64,000 nucleotides of DNA, from the NCBI GenBank assembly GCA_001600415.1, contig BCJX01000005.1:1545066-1609065 (forward strand). Direction: 5' to 3'. How positions within the stretch are numbered: the first letter of the stretch is position 1; each line of letters begins with the position of its first letter. Position numbers and translations under genes: made by a program. This DNA is from Pascua guehoae. Lineage: Eukaryota > Basidiomycota > Tremellomycetes > Trichosporonales > Trichosporonaceae. Shown here piece by piece: positions 55,268 through 64,000 of the stretch. The notes beneath the pieces were generated by a model. It had not been told where the DNA came from and ran no database searches. It was given only the letters and a program-made list of their open reading frames with translations.

Positions 55268-56504
55268 ATGCCCTCAAAGCTACCCAAGAAGGACTCGCGC
55301 CTCGTCGAGCGCCGCACGGCCGTCACAGCCCAGCTGGCGCGGGGCGGCACGCCCTCGCAACTGGAACGGCTACGGCGCGAACTAGGCGAAATCAAGGCAG
55401 CGCAAGCCAAGCGCATCCACTCGCAGGCCAGCCAAGTCTCCGCGCGTGCCCCCCAGACCGAGAAGGCACGTGTCCAGCTACCCCACCTCGAGGCGCAGTA
55501 TCGAGAGCTCAAGAAGAACCCGCCGGCGAGCGCGGCGGCGCGCGAGCGCGAGTTGCGTATCGCCGAGGGCCGGGTCAAAAGGGCACGCAAGGCGCCCACC
55601 CTCTATACGCGTATGGTGGCGAGGCTCGAAAAGCTCCTAGCTCTCGCGCCGCCAGATGCCGACGACGGGCCGCCATTATCTCACACAAAGGGATACCTCG
55701 ACCTGTCGCCCGAGGAACGCAAGGCTGCCAAGATCCACCTCCCCACGGCGCACGCGATGGCACAGGCCGTCCTGCTGCAATGTCGTGCTGGGGGGAGTGG
55801 AGCGGAACATGATCATGATGACGACATGGGCGGTAGCGATATGGACATTGCATCAGACTCGGAGGACGCGGACGCAGACGAGCGGGGTGACCCAGGCGAC
55901 GGCGGAAGTACAGACGAACCCAACGAGAACGGTATCTGCAACACCACAGCGCCCGAAGCACAGCCGAACGAGGGGGCACGAGTGGGCGCATCTGCTGGGC
56001 CGGGACCCCAAGGCGGCGTTGGAGCCAGTGAGCTGCCCTCACACATCACCATCGCCGACGCAGATGTACAGATCACACTCCCCCTTCCTGACCAGTACGT
56101 ATCCCCCCGGTCCCGGTCCCTCTGACCTTGCCCCGGAGCTGACACCAGACCATACGTCTGGCACGGCCGGCACCGTATCATGGTCAACGGCGCGGCGCGC
56201 GACGTGCACGTGAGTACCTCATGGCTTACCTCCTAGGCCACTCGGCTGACGGCAGGTCGAGCTTGTCGTCTCGATGCGTGATCCGACGCCTGACCCCCAA
56301 GACGTGCAGGCCGAGGTCAAGGTCGAGCTGGACGACGGTGTGGGGCAGTCTGAGGCGGTGGCGCGCGAACCGACGCCCGTGTTCGAGGACGGTGCCAAGG
56401 TTGAGCCTGGGGACGTGGGACTCGTCGAGGGGGTGGTGGGGGCGAAGAAAAAGCGCGTGGATGACAGTGGGAGAATAACGCGCGTCAAGATCGAGCCGGA
56501 GTAG
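55268..56504 (+). CDS. Uncharacterised nuclear-type protein, tandem paralogue 2
   Basis: Exons: 55268-56094, 56149-56209, 56256-56504; 378 aa. The ATG at 55268 is the first in frame. N-terminal helices echo paralogue 1 (ERRTAVTAQLARGGTPSQLE; GEIKAAQAKRIHSQASQV), including the shared GGTP motif, and IHLPTAHAMAQAVLL matches AHLPTALSFAKGVL. A long acidic linker (DHDDDMGGSDMDIASDSED) follows. Exon 2, again 61 nt, gives VWHGRHRIMVNGAARDVH. The C-terminus contains VKVE and VKIE (psi-K-x-E sumoylation-type sites) and KKKRVDD. Function is unknown; nuclear location is inferred from basic motifs. Confidence 0.72.
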
Positions 56505-57052
56505 AGGATAGGACGTCAGAGGCCATTGTCGTTGGGTTCATCGACTGCCGATGGCGATGGGCAGGCTAGAGGTACTGGCAGGGGGCGCACATAGAGCAGG
56601 GCTGTAGGCTGAGGGGGTGTCAAGGCGACAGATTGTATATCAACCACAGCACGCAGGTCAAGTGAGGCCCCCGGTACAGCCAGAGACGCGTCTTCAGACA
56701 GGCCCGTGTCCCCCAAACCCGAGTCGTAAAACTACCACAGCGTCACAGGGTGAACCAGCATGATCGCACCCAGAGCGTGGTGGTATAATGTGCCAACCAC
56801 ATGTGCATGGCGTGCACTTTATCGCACTGTTACACTGATCTCACTACTGCTACATACCGGGAAACCATGACATCGCACCCGAGCATGCTTCGGGGCAGGC
56901 AGGCGAGTCCCCAGTGACTACCAAACCCGTGCTGAACCACCAACACGACTGGTGTCACTGAGACCCGACTCGCCACGTCGGTTCTTTGCAGGCGGCGGAA
57001 TCTCAGCCTGCGGTTTCGGCGGGGACGCATCCCGCGCCGCCCCGGGGCTGGG
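56505..57052. other. Convergent spacer
   Basis: 3' flanks of the genes ending at 56504 and 57053. No feature was recognised. Confidence 0.45.
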
Positions 57053-58311
57053 CTAGTTGGCTGGTGCGGCTTTCGTAGCTTGCTCTGTGGAGGGGGACAC
57101 GCCAGGCGCCGCACTGGGGCCGGACTTGCTGCACGCTGATGTCTCCGCTTCAGTAGCTACTACTTCCCCCTTTTGAAGGGGTTCCAGGTGCGTCGGGGTA
57201 GTGGCCTCCCCGGCGACAGCCAGCCCACCTTGGGTGGCTTTTGCGGGTGACTGAGGTCGTGCGTTGGGAGATAGTGCGCCTGGAGCATGTACGTCAGTGT
57301 CGGTGGCGTCTGGGGCATGTGGGTCGGTGCTGGGTGGAGGTGCGCTGGGTGAGTGTGCATCTGCGGCGGCTGATGGTGCATCGGCCGCGCACTCGCCATC
57401 GGCGACGGTGGTTGCCCCGGCGGTCGCATCGGCACCCGAGGTCGGGCTGGCTGTTGTCTGTTGTCTGTTGGCTTGGGCTAGGAGGCAGGAAGAGTATAGC
57501 CTACACGACTTGACTTACCTCACGCCGACGCTTCTTGGGGAGCGGGAATGATGCACGGTCAAGCAAGCTCGTCTCGACCTCGGGATCCTCGTCCGTCTCG
57601 CCCCCCAACTTGTCGTCCATGTCGTCGAGCGAAAAGGTGTGGACACGCGTCTCGAACTCGCCACGCGCCCATGCATCATTGGGGTCAAAGGCCCCGTACT
57701 CCTCTGGCTCAATATCCTTTGCTGGACGGAGGCGGAATTGACGCGCGTTAGTCATCGGACCATTATATTCCAGATTGAAGACCCGGATGGTAAAGTCCTT
57801 TACGTATTGATAGTCAGGGAGATGGGCCAAGAGGTGGCGAGCATGGTCGTTCGTCCGTGCTGCCTGCTCAAGGGACCCTTTTCCCTGGAGCTGATCAGCT
57901 GGCAGCTGGGAACTGTTATCAGGAGACGTCGGCTTACTAGCGCGTAGGCCGCCCGTATAAAGTCTTCGAGCTTGTCAACCCATTCAGTATGCTTCTTAAA
58001 GATGACATGGTCGGGGCTTTCGGACCAGCCTTCGTGTCTGAACAAGTGAGCTGCAGAACAAATAACAGTGCCTTCAATGTCCGCCAGACTTACAGCTCTT
58101 GAGCCTTGTCACACACGGCCAGTTTGAAGCAAGTGGCGTCTACCCGTTGCCAGTCATCACTAGCTTGAGCAGCGATCCACGCCTCGGAAGCCATCTTGGC
58201 CGCGCTGTTGGCCCAGCCGGGAGTAGATTTCTGGTAGGCTTCATAGGGACCACGGAAATACTTGTAGTAACGCCATGTGCTTGGGAACGAGGATGGGTTG
58301 GCTCGAGACAT
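57053..58311 (-). CDS. Uncharacterised protein, about 355 aa
   Basis: Exons: 58311-58094, 58037-57938, 57863-57519, 57457-57053. The first three joins are well supported in phase and signals. Content: NPSSFPSTWRYYKYFRGPYE, WQRVDATCFKLAVCDKAQEL, KKHTEWVDKLEDFIRAAYAL, then an aromatic/acidic part (YVKDFTIRVFNLEYNGPM; RLRPAKDIEPEEYGAFDP) and an NLS-like PKKRRRE. The last exon is ambiguous: acceptor CAG at 57458 gives an Ala/Thr/Pro-rich tail ending at 57053, while TAG at about 57479 gives a Pro/His-rich tail ending at 57160. I prefer the first for its codon-like composition. No family is recognised. Confidence 0.58.
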
Positions 58312-58324
58312 TCTGGATGAGTGA

Positions 58325-58380
58325 GTGCCATGGCCATCGACGGACGCCGAGGGGAGCCGAGGTAACCGAGCGTGATATGT
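58325..58380. repeat. Upstream sequence block shared with 55117-55172
   Basis: Starts 14 bp upstream of the ATG at 58311. Relative to the downstream gene it is inverted compared with the 55117 copy. Confidence 0.75.
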
Positions 58381-58429
58381 GCAACAGTAAGAAATAGCGT
58401 GGTATTGTATTGTTGGTACTGTATACAGA

Positions 58430-58690
58430 TTGTCTTATGGCACACCAACAGGGGTTGCAAGGGCAAGCCGAAACTCAAACCAGCACAAGACCCAAGATTG
58501 TCGTACCGTTAACGCGGTACCTGCCAGGATTGCTACTTCTCGGTTGTATGGAAACGTACATGGTTCGAATCTCGGAGCGGGTCAATGCCCTCCGGGATAT
58601 GATAGCGGTTGATTTAATCCCGACCTGGCCGGGGTCAGGTCCAAGCCTACCCATTGGGAATCATTGACACCGAAAGTAATAAAACTTCAT
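58430..58690 (+). repeat. Dispersed repeat B, copy 2
   Basis: Shares AAGATTG, GTACCGTTAA, CGGTA, GTACATGGTTCGAA, CTCGGAGCGGGTCAATGCCC, TTGATTTAATCC and AAAACTTCATTTTT with the copy at 59100-59400, and more distantly with 50930-51240. No coding frame. Confidence 0.75.
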
Positions 58691-58699
58691 TTTTGCTTT

Positions 58700-59400
58700 G
58701 GACATTGCCACTTCGCTACCTGCACCAGCCCCCGCGCCAGCGGACGCTCTTTCACCATCGACCACTCCTCGTCATTCTCACCACTTTATACGTCCTCACC
58801 CCCATCGTTCCACCTATACCCTCCTCAAAAGGCCGCTGGCGGCTGGATTTCCACAGATGATGCATACAATGCTTTTAGCAATTTCGCAAGCTCGTCTGCC
58901 AAGTGCCCGTCCGATGCAGCAGCCGCGAGGCACACCACGTGACCTCGGATCGTTATTGCGGCTTTCGACTTTTCATACTACTGAACTTTTGGATTAGACA
59001 TGGGTAGATTAGCAGATTAGGAGATTAGTACAGTACAGTAAGTGGGCGAAGCATACTGTAATAGCCTTTGCCACAGGCAGCTGCAACTGATTACATTTGG
59101 TTCTGGGCATACCAATGCAATTCTTGCCTCAAGGGCTAGCTGTCACCCAAGCCATCATGAGACTTAAGATTGACGTACCGTTAAGGCGGTATGTGCCAGG
59201 GTCGCTACTTTTCGGTCGTGCATTCTCCCTTGTGGAAAGGTACATGGTTCGAACCTCGGAGCGGGTCAATGCCCTCCAGGATCAAATGGTGGTTTGATTT
59301 AATCCTGCGCTGTCCAGTCTCAGTATGATGCCTGCTTACTGGGAACCATTGGGGCCTGCCCCCAGACCAAAGTAATAGTCGGTAATACAAAACTTCATTT
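58700..59400 (+). repeat. Dispersed duplicated segment, copy 2 (C+B)
   Basis: Block C (58700-58960) followed by block B (about 59100-59400), in the same order and spacing as on the minus strand at 51605-50930. With copy B at 58430 upstream, the local order is B-C-B with direct B repeats. Confidence 0.7.
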
Positions 59401-59561
59401 TTTGCCTTGTTTCCTGCTCCATTGTGGGTTGTCTTCATGGTTCGTACCACGGCATGGTCGTCATACCCATCAGTATCATGAAACATAGGCTCGCACACGC
59501 ACGCGCGCCACAGGTCCAGAATAGCATGCATACATATCCAACGCTCTAAGGGGGGTATAAT

Positions 59562-61361
59562 CTACTTCCTCGCCTTCTTTGCCTTCTTGGCCGTGCCGAC
59601 AGCAGCCACCTTGGGCTTTGTCTTGGCGGCGGCCGACCCGATGACTGACGACTTCTTCTTGCCTGCCGCGGGGTCCTTTTTGCGGTCCGCTGCAGGCTTT
59701 GCCGCGGCGGGTGCCTTGGCCTTGGCTGGTGCGGGCACGGGGGCGGGTTCCGGGGAGGGCTCCTTGACGGGTGCGTCCTGGTCCATTGCGTCGGCGTCGG
59801 CGCCGCTCTTGAACCGCCCGTCGAGCTTTGCATTCCAGACGGGGAGGAGGACGGACGAGTTTGTCTTGATGCCCACAGAGAGGACGTTGTCCCATCCACC
59901 GACGAGGGCGACGGCCGCAGGGACCGCGGCCATGAGGTTGGCGAGGGTTGCCTCGGCAGAGGTGACACCGACAGTGGCTATCCGGACAGAGCTAAGGGTT
60001 AGCGTGGTGTATAGGGCAGAGGAGGCCACAGTGAGGGCCAGGCAGAAAGAGTTCGAGAGGCGGAGAGAGAGAGAGAGAGAGAGATAGAGAGATAGGTAGA
60101 TAGGTAGAGAGATGGATAGAGGGATAGATAGAGAGATAGATAGAGAGTAGAGAGTGTGAGAGAGAGACGGGGGGAGGGGGTGTGGGAGGGGGAGGAGTGG
60201 GAGGGGGAGGAGTGGGTGTAGGGGGGTATTTGGTAGAGAGCCGACCCATTCCCAGCCGGAAACGCATGTCCCGCCTACCAGGCGCACCCTCATTCACCCT
60301 CCTGTGCAGCCTACGAGCACCAGCTATGGCCCTCCTGCGGGGCCGCTGGATACGCATCTCCTCCTGCGCCCGCCCCACCTCAACAGCAAGACGGAGGGTC
60401 TCGGTCACTTGCGACTCACTGAGAAGTACCCGTGCTGGGGTGGAAGTAGGTGCTCGCAATCGCGCGGCCCAGCTCGGCCTTGAGGTCTTTACGCATCAAG
60501 TTGACGGGGATGGGCTGCTTCTTTGCCTCGAAGAACATCTTGCCCAGGAGCTTGGGCATGAGGGGGAGGACGCGCTCGTCGACGAGGAACAGGTCGTGGT
60601 CCTTGAGGAGCTGGCGGCGGGGCTCGAAGGGCTTAAACTTGCCCTTGAGCTTGGTGACGCCCACGACGCGCTCGACAAACTTGATGCCGTGCGTGGCGAG
60701 CAGGTCCTTGTACTCGCGCTGCGGGTCCTTTGTGAACAGGCACACCGAGGTCGCGGGCGGTGGCGCGAGGGGCGGGTTGGGCAGCTGGCTGCGGCGAGTT
60801 AGTGGGGTGTTGCGGTTGGAGTATGCGGAGCGGCTGGGCCGGGACTGGGACTGGGGACTGTTGAGATGTGAGGATATCTATCGCATCGCGACAGACTCGA
60901 CGCCGGTGACCAGCGGTCGGCTGTGCCGAGACCCGGTCTCCACTCTCACCCTCCTCCTCTACTCATCTGCTCCAGTGGGACAAATGAGACGTTGTGCACA
61001 TTTCCTCCTCTCGTCACCACAGCGGCCCACCTCCTCGTCCCCTCCTTGTCGCCTCCCCTCCTCTCCTCCATCCCCGGCCCAAACATCTGGTGACTCACAT
61101 CTTGACCGGGTTGAGCTTCTTGCGCGTACTCCCCGTCTTGGTATTAACATTCACCCACACAAACTCGTCGCGCGCAATGAGCTCGGTCTCCTCGCGCTCC
61201 CTCGCCGCCTTCTCCGCATGCGCCAGCAGGGCCTTTACGGCCTTTGTCGCCTGCGGGGTGGAAAAGTCGCGCGCGAGCGTGCCGGCGGGCGCGGCGTCGA
61301 CGGGCGGCGCGGCGGCCTTTTTGGCCGCGGCCTTGCGCTGGGCGTTTTTCGTAGGCGGCAT
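59562..61361 (-). CDS. Ribosomal protein L1-domain ribosome-biogenesis factor (Utp30/RSL1D1-like)
   Basis: Exons: 61361-61099, 60788-60420, 59991-59562; phases agree, 353 aa. A Lys/Ala-rich N-terminus precedes the L1-like fold: KAVKALLAHAEKAAR, VWVNVNTKTGSTRKKL, SVCLFTKDPQREYKDLLA, GIKFVERVVGVTKLKGKF, HDLFLVDERVLPLMPKLLGK, PIPVNLMRKDLKAELGRAI, then VRIATVGVTSAEATLANLMA. The C-terminal tail is Ala/Lys/Pro-rich (KPKVAAVGTAKKAKKARK), as in nucleolar L1-domain proteins such as Utp30, Cic1 and human RSL1D1. Expected role: pre-rRNA binding in the nucleolus. The C-terminal intron (428 nt) holds a GA/GATA array. It is divergent from RPB12. Confidence 0.85.
60065..60170. repeat. GA/GATA microsatellite in an intron
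   Basis: GAGA followed by interrupted GATA/GATAGA units, inside intron 2 of the L1-domain gene. Confidence 0.85.
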
Positions 61362-61699
61362 CGGGCCGGGAGGTCGAGAATAAGATGAAGAGGGGGGAGG
61401 GGGAGGGGAGGTGAGGATGGGGGGGAGGTTTGTTGGTGCAAGATCTTTGGTGACGGCCTGGAGCTGCCTCCACCGATCGGACATGGATGGACGCAACTTT
61501 TGGACACCTGATACGGGGTGGCGAATATTCACACGTATATACGCACCCTAATCCATTAGATGTCGCGTCTAATTCCCAATATCGTCCGTCTTTGTAATCC
61601 CATTACAGTAAGGATTTGGCACCTCGCCACCCAAAACTCAACAACCTCGTCGACTCCCGCTTTGCTTTGGCGGCAACACCCAGTCATCCATCATCCACC
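61362..61699. promoter_or_regulatory. Bidirectional promoter region, L1-domain gene and RPB12
   Basis: 338 bp between two divergent ATGs. No TATA box was seen; two polypyrimidine blocks are present. Confidence 0.5.
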
Positions 61700-62686
61700 A
61701 TGGCGAGCCCGTACCAGTCGTCGCGCCCAGACGAGAGCCACCTCCCGCCCCGCCAGACCCCAAAGTCGACAGACGCGAGCGAGTACCTCTGTGGTGGTGA
61801 GTAGGTGTGGACGCCGTGTGGGTCGCGAGCAGGTGTGAGGGACTTTGTTTGGCACGAGTGCAGAGTCTTCTTGGTGTTGTGCCCGTGCTCTACGTTCTCG
61901 GTGTGCTGTAACTTGTCTTCTGGAGGCGTGAATGTGGTAGTTGCCCGCTGGCTGCCCAAGATGGCAGCAGAACGAGCAGTCTGACCCGACCCCGGCCTAG
62001 GCTGCGTCGTCTCGTTGGGCGTCTTGTCTCGCCTGCTTTGTAGATGCAGTCGCCTTGAGCGTGGTTAAGCAAGCTTCATGCTTGCTTATCAACGCGCCTT
62101 GCCCACTGTGCCTGCTCTGTGTGGAGTTTTGATTGTGGCTCCCGACTTGACCGCTTTGCCTTCCGCCGCCAGCCACACCACACGGCGAATGCTCGGCACC
62201 TGCACTCGAACCCGACTGACAACCAGACTGCGGCGCCAAGACGATGATCAAGATGGGCGAGTTAATCCGCTGCCGCGAGTGTGGCCACCGTGTCATGTAC
62301 AAGCCGCGCACGCACAAGAGTGAGTTTGGTTGTGGGTGCGACGCTGGGCGGTGGGGTTGCTGGGGAGGCAAGGTGGATGTGCGGGAGGCGTGGGTGGGTG
62401 TGTGCGCTCCGGGACAGATGGGGTAGGGGGCTGCAATCTTGGGTGGATTGGGCGTTACTGGACAGTGTAGGAAGGGTTACTCCTGATTCTGCTGCGATGA
62501 GAGACCGAGGATGAGGCGGAGGCGGAGACTTGGAGACATGGGCTCGTATTGGGAGTGGTTCCATACATGTGCTGTGGTCCGGGTATAAGCGCTGACACGC
62601 AGTTGTGAGTCTCGTAGACTATACCCTTGACCCGACATCGACAAGGACACGCACTGACTCTCCAGGTCCAGTTCGAGGCGCGATAG
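61700..62686 (+). CDS. RPB12: RNA polymerase I/II/III common subunit RPABC4 (Rpb12)
   Basis: Exons 61700-61796 and 62227-62319 join to give YLCGDCGAKTMIKMGEL and IRCRECGHRVMYKPRTHK: the two CxxC pairs of the zinc ribbon shared by Rpb12/Rpc10. The conserved tail (VQFEAR-stop) is at 62666-62686 after a clear CTGACTCTCCAG acceptor. The phases of 62319 and 62666 do not match directly; one tiny exon of 2, 5 or 8 nt must lie between. A 2-nt candidate at 62603-62604 has full splice signals but would give one residue instead of the usual Arg-Met. The N-terminal 28 residues are polar and disordered. Confidence 0.88.
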
Positions 62687-63206
62687 GCGACTGTATTTAT
62701 GCACGTGTAGATTTCATCCTTGCTATTGCTGAGTGCGGACTGCACAATCCCTTTGGCCACTGACAGCGACATACCTGACAACTTACGCGTCCCCGCTTGA
62801 CCACACGCGCTTGACCTTGTCCCTGCCCCGCTGACCACTGGGCACGCCCGTGGAATCACCAAGATGCATAATAGCAGTCTAAGCCGGACGACACGCAGGG
62901 CACGACAACCACACGCCGCGTGCCTGCAGATAGTATCTAGATCCCTCTTGCGTCTTCTGACCTCCCGACCTTCGCCCTCGGCAATCCCATCCCAACTCTG
63001 TGATCTCGGCGCCGGCGCGCGGACCACGACACGCCCCACCTCCACTACCTCACTGGCCGGACTGAGGCCGGACGACGGGTATATGCCGCGTTCACAGTTC
63101 GACTAATTAGTATCGCGACTGGGTACTTGAGGTAGCCCGAGTAGGCCCGAGCTACCGCCTGTGAAGCACATGCCGGACCGGTGGGCGAGGTGGCGACGGC
63201 GCGCGC
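62687..63206. other. Convergent spacer
   Basis: 3' flanks of RPB12 and the phosphotransferase gene. No supported feature. Confidence 0.45.
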
Positions 63207-64000
63207 TTACTTTTGCTTCTTGCTGTCGGCGCTCTCAACAATGTCGACCCACTGGCCCTGCGCGTCCCTTTTCCGCACCGTAAAGCAGGCCATGCCGGTG
63301 TAGTCGCAGCTGAGGGTCAGCGGAGGGTACTGACGCGCACATGGAGACTCTCGCCACTTACATCTGCCAGATGACCTCGCGCGCAAAGCGGATGTAGTTG
63401 AAGAGGGCCACGAAGAAGGACATGCAGATGAAGACGCCTGCTGCGGTGGGGGACGACTGGACGAGGGGTTCCCTGCGCCGAGTTAGTGGGGATGTGACGC
63501 ACGATGGGGCGCGGCGCGTGCTGCGTCAGGGAGTAGCCAACGCCCGGTTCCATGGGGGTGACTCACCGGCCGAAAATCCACCAGGCGTTTGCGTCGACTG
63601 CCCCAAAGAGCGAGTAGACCATCATGCCGTTCCAGAACGGGAAGGGCGACTTTGTGACGTGCGCGAGAATGAGCTGCGAGACCTGGTATGCGGCCGCCAT
63701 GCCCCAGTAGCCGAGGAAGGGGAGCAGACGCGCGTCGTGGACGAGCTCTACACCGCCGCGGAAGTGGGACGCGAGCCACGACACGAGAATGACCGTGTGG
63801 ACGCCAAAGGGCAGGAGACCAAACAGGGGGGTGAGCAGGGGCTTGCCTGCGCGCTTGCGTGCGGCAAGGACATTGTAGTACGCGTTTAACATGTTGCCGA
63901 GGGTGCCGAATGCGCCAAAGAGCATAAACGTCACGTTGACAGGGAGCTTTTCGAGGGCAAAGTAGCCGCCAAACCACTTGTCGAGGCCGAGAAAGGCGTC
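63207..64000 (-). CDS. Ethanolamine/choline phosphotransferase, C-terminal part (5' end beyond window)
   Basis: Exons within the window: >64000-63567, 63472-63362, 63309-63207; phases agree. Several membrane helices are visible (MLFGAFGTLGNMLNAYYNVL; FGLLPFGVHTVILVSWLA; GYWGMAAAYQVSQLILAHVT; PFWNGMMVYSLFGAVDANAW; GVFICMSFFVALFNYIRFAR), followed by a cytosolic CDYTGMACFTVRKRD tail. Helix order and tail match the C-terminal half of CDP-alcohol phosphotransferases of the EPT1/CPT1 type, which make phosphatidylethanolamine or phosphatidylcholine in the ER/Golgi. The catalytic CDP-alcohol signature should lie upstream, outside the window, so substrate cannot be judged. Confidence 0.82.

Noticed and set aside
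59230..59260. tRNA gene suggested by GGTTCGAACCTC
   Set aside because: The T-stem does not pair, no anticodon arm or acceptor stem could be folded, and the same sequence recurs at 58563 as part of dispersed repeat B.

Overview
The window reads as a GC-rich nuclear chromosome segment of a basidiomycete yeast. I infer Tremellomycetes, probably Trichosporonales, from the compact genes cut by many short introns (about 40-60 nt, mostly GTGAGT or GTAAGT donors, CTRAC-like branch sites and YAG acceptors), the strong G/C third-position bias, and the fungal gene set. No ribosomal RNA, convincing tRNA, CRISPR array or bacterial operon was seen. Starts were set at ATG codons, and exon chains were built by hand from splice signals and reading-frame continuity.

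Layout, left to right. 0.4-0.95 kb: a small unrecognised two-exon gene. 1-4.7 kb: non-coding, rich in simple repeats, including a 62-G tract. 4.7-5.8 kb: a secreted CAP/PR-1-like protein. 7.6-8.5 kb: a cluster of about 135-bp TA-flanked inverted-repeat elements (MITE-like). 8.8-10.7 kb: an alpha/beta-hydrolase. 12.2-13.7 kb: a Rho2-like GTPase. 16.2-17.6 kb: an F-box/LRR-like protein. 18.9-21.1 kb: an AAAP-family amino-acid transporter. 21-24 kb: gene-poor with long poly-G tracts. 24.3-26.0 kb: a wax-synthase-like membrane acyltransferase. 26.4-27.9 kb: an unknown gene divergent from a homocysteine S-methyltransferase (28.6-29.8 kb). 29.9-31.4 kb: a Sec14/PDR16-like lipid-transfer protein in nine exons. 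31.9-37.1 kb: the catalytic subunit of DNA polymerase alpha in eight exons. 38.1-41.3 kb: two convergent unknown genes. 42.2-43 kb: a decayed locus carrying a copy of the 3' end of the next gene. 45.1-47.4 kb: an XLF/Nej1-like end-joining factor. 47.7-50.6 kb: an intronless COG7. 51-59.4 kb: an island of unrecognised, probably lineage-specific genes, including a tandem paralogous pair, interleaved with dispersed repeats. 59.6-61.4 kb: a ribosomal-L1-domain ribosome-biogenesis protein (Utp30/RSL1D1-like), divergent from RNA polymerase subunit Rpb12 (61.7-62.7 kb). 63.2 kb to the edge: the C-terminal part of an ethanolamine/choline phosphotransferase.

The recognised genes are ordinary housekeeping functions: replication, end joining, Golgi tethering, lipid transfer and phospholipid synthesis, ribosome and polymerase assembly, amino-acid metabolism and polarity signalling. 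They form no single pathway. The unusual material lies in the mobile and repeat fraction: a TA-target MITE family with one copy sitting in the first bases of a POL1 intron, a second inverted-repeat element nearby, a 15-bp minisatellite that reads as pentapeptide repeats inside an XLF intron, and the repeat-flanked 51-59 kb island, whose genes share an exon architecture and an upstream sequence block.
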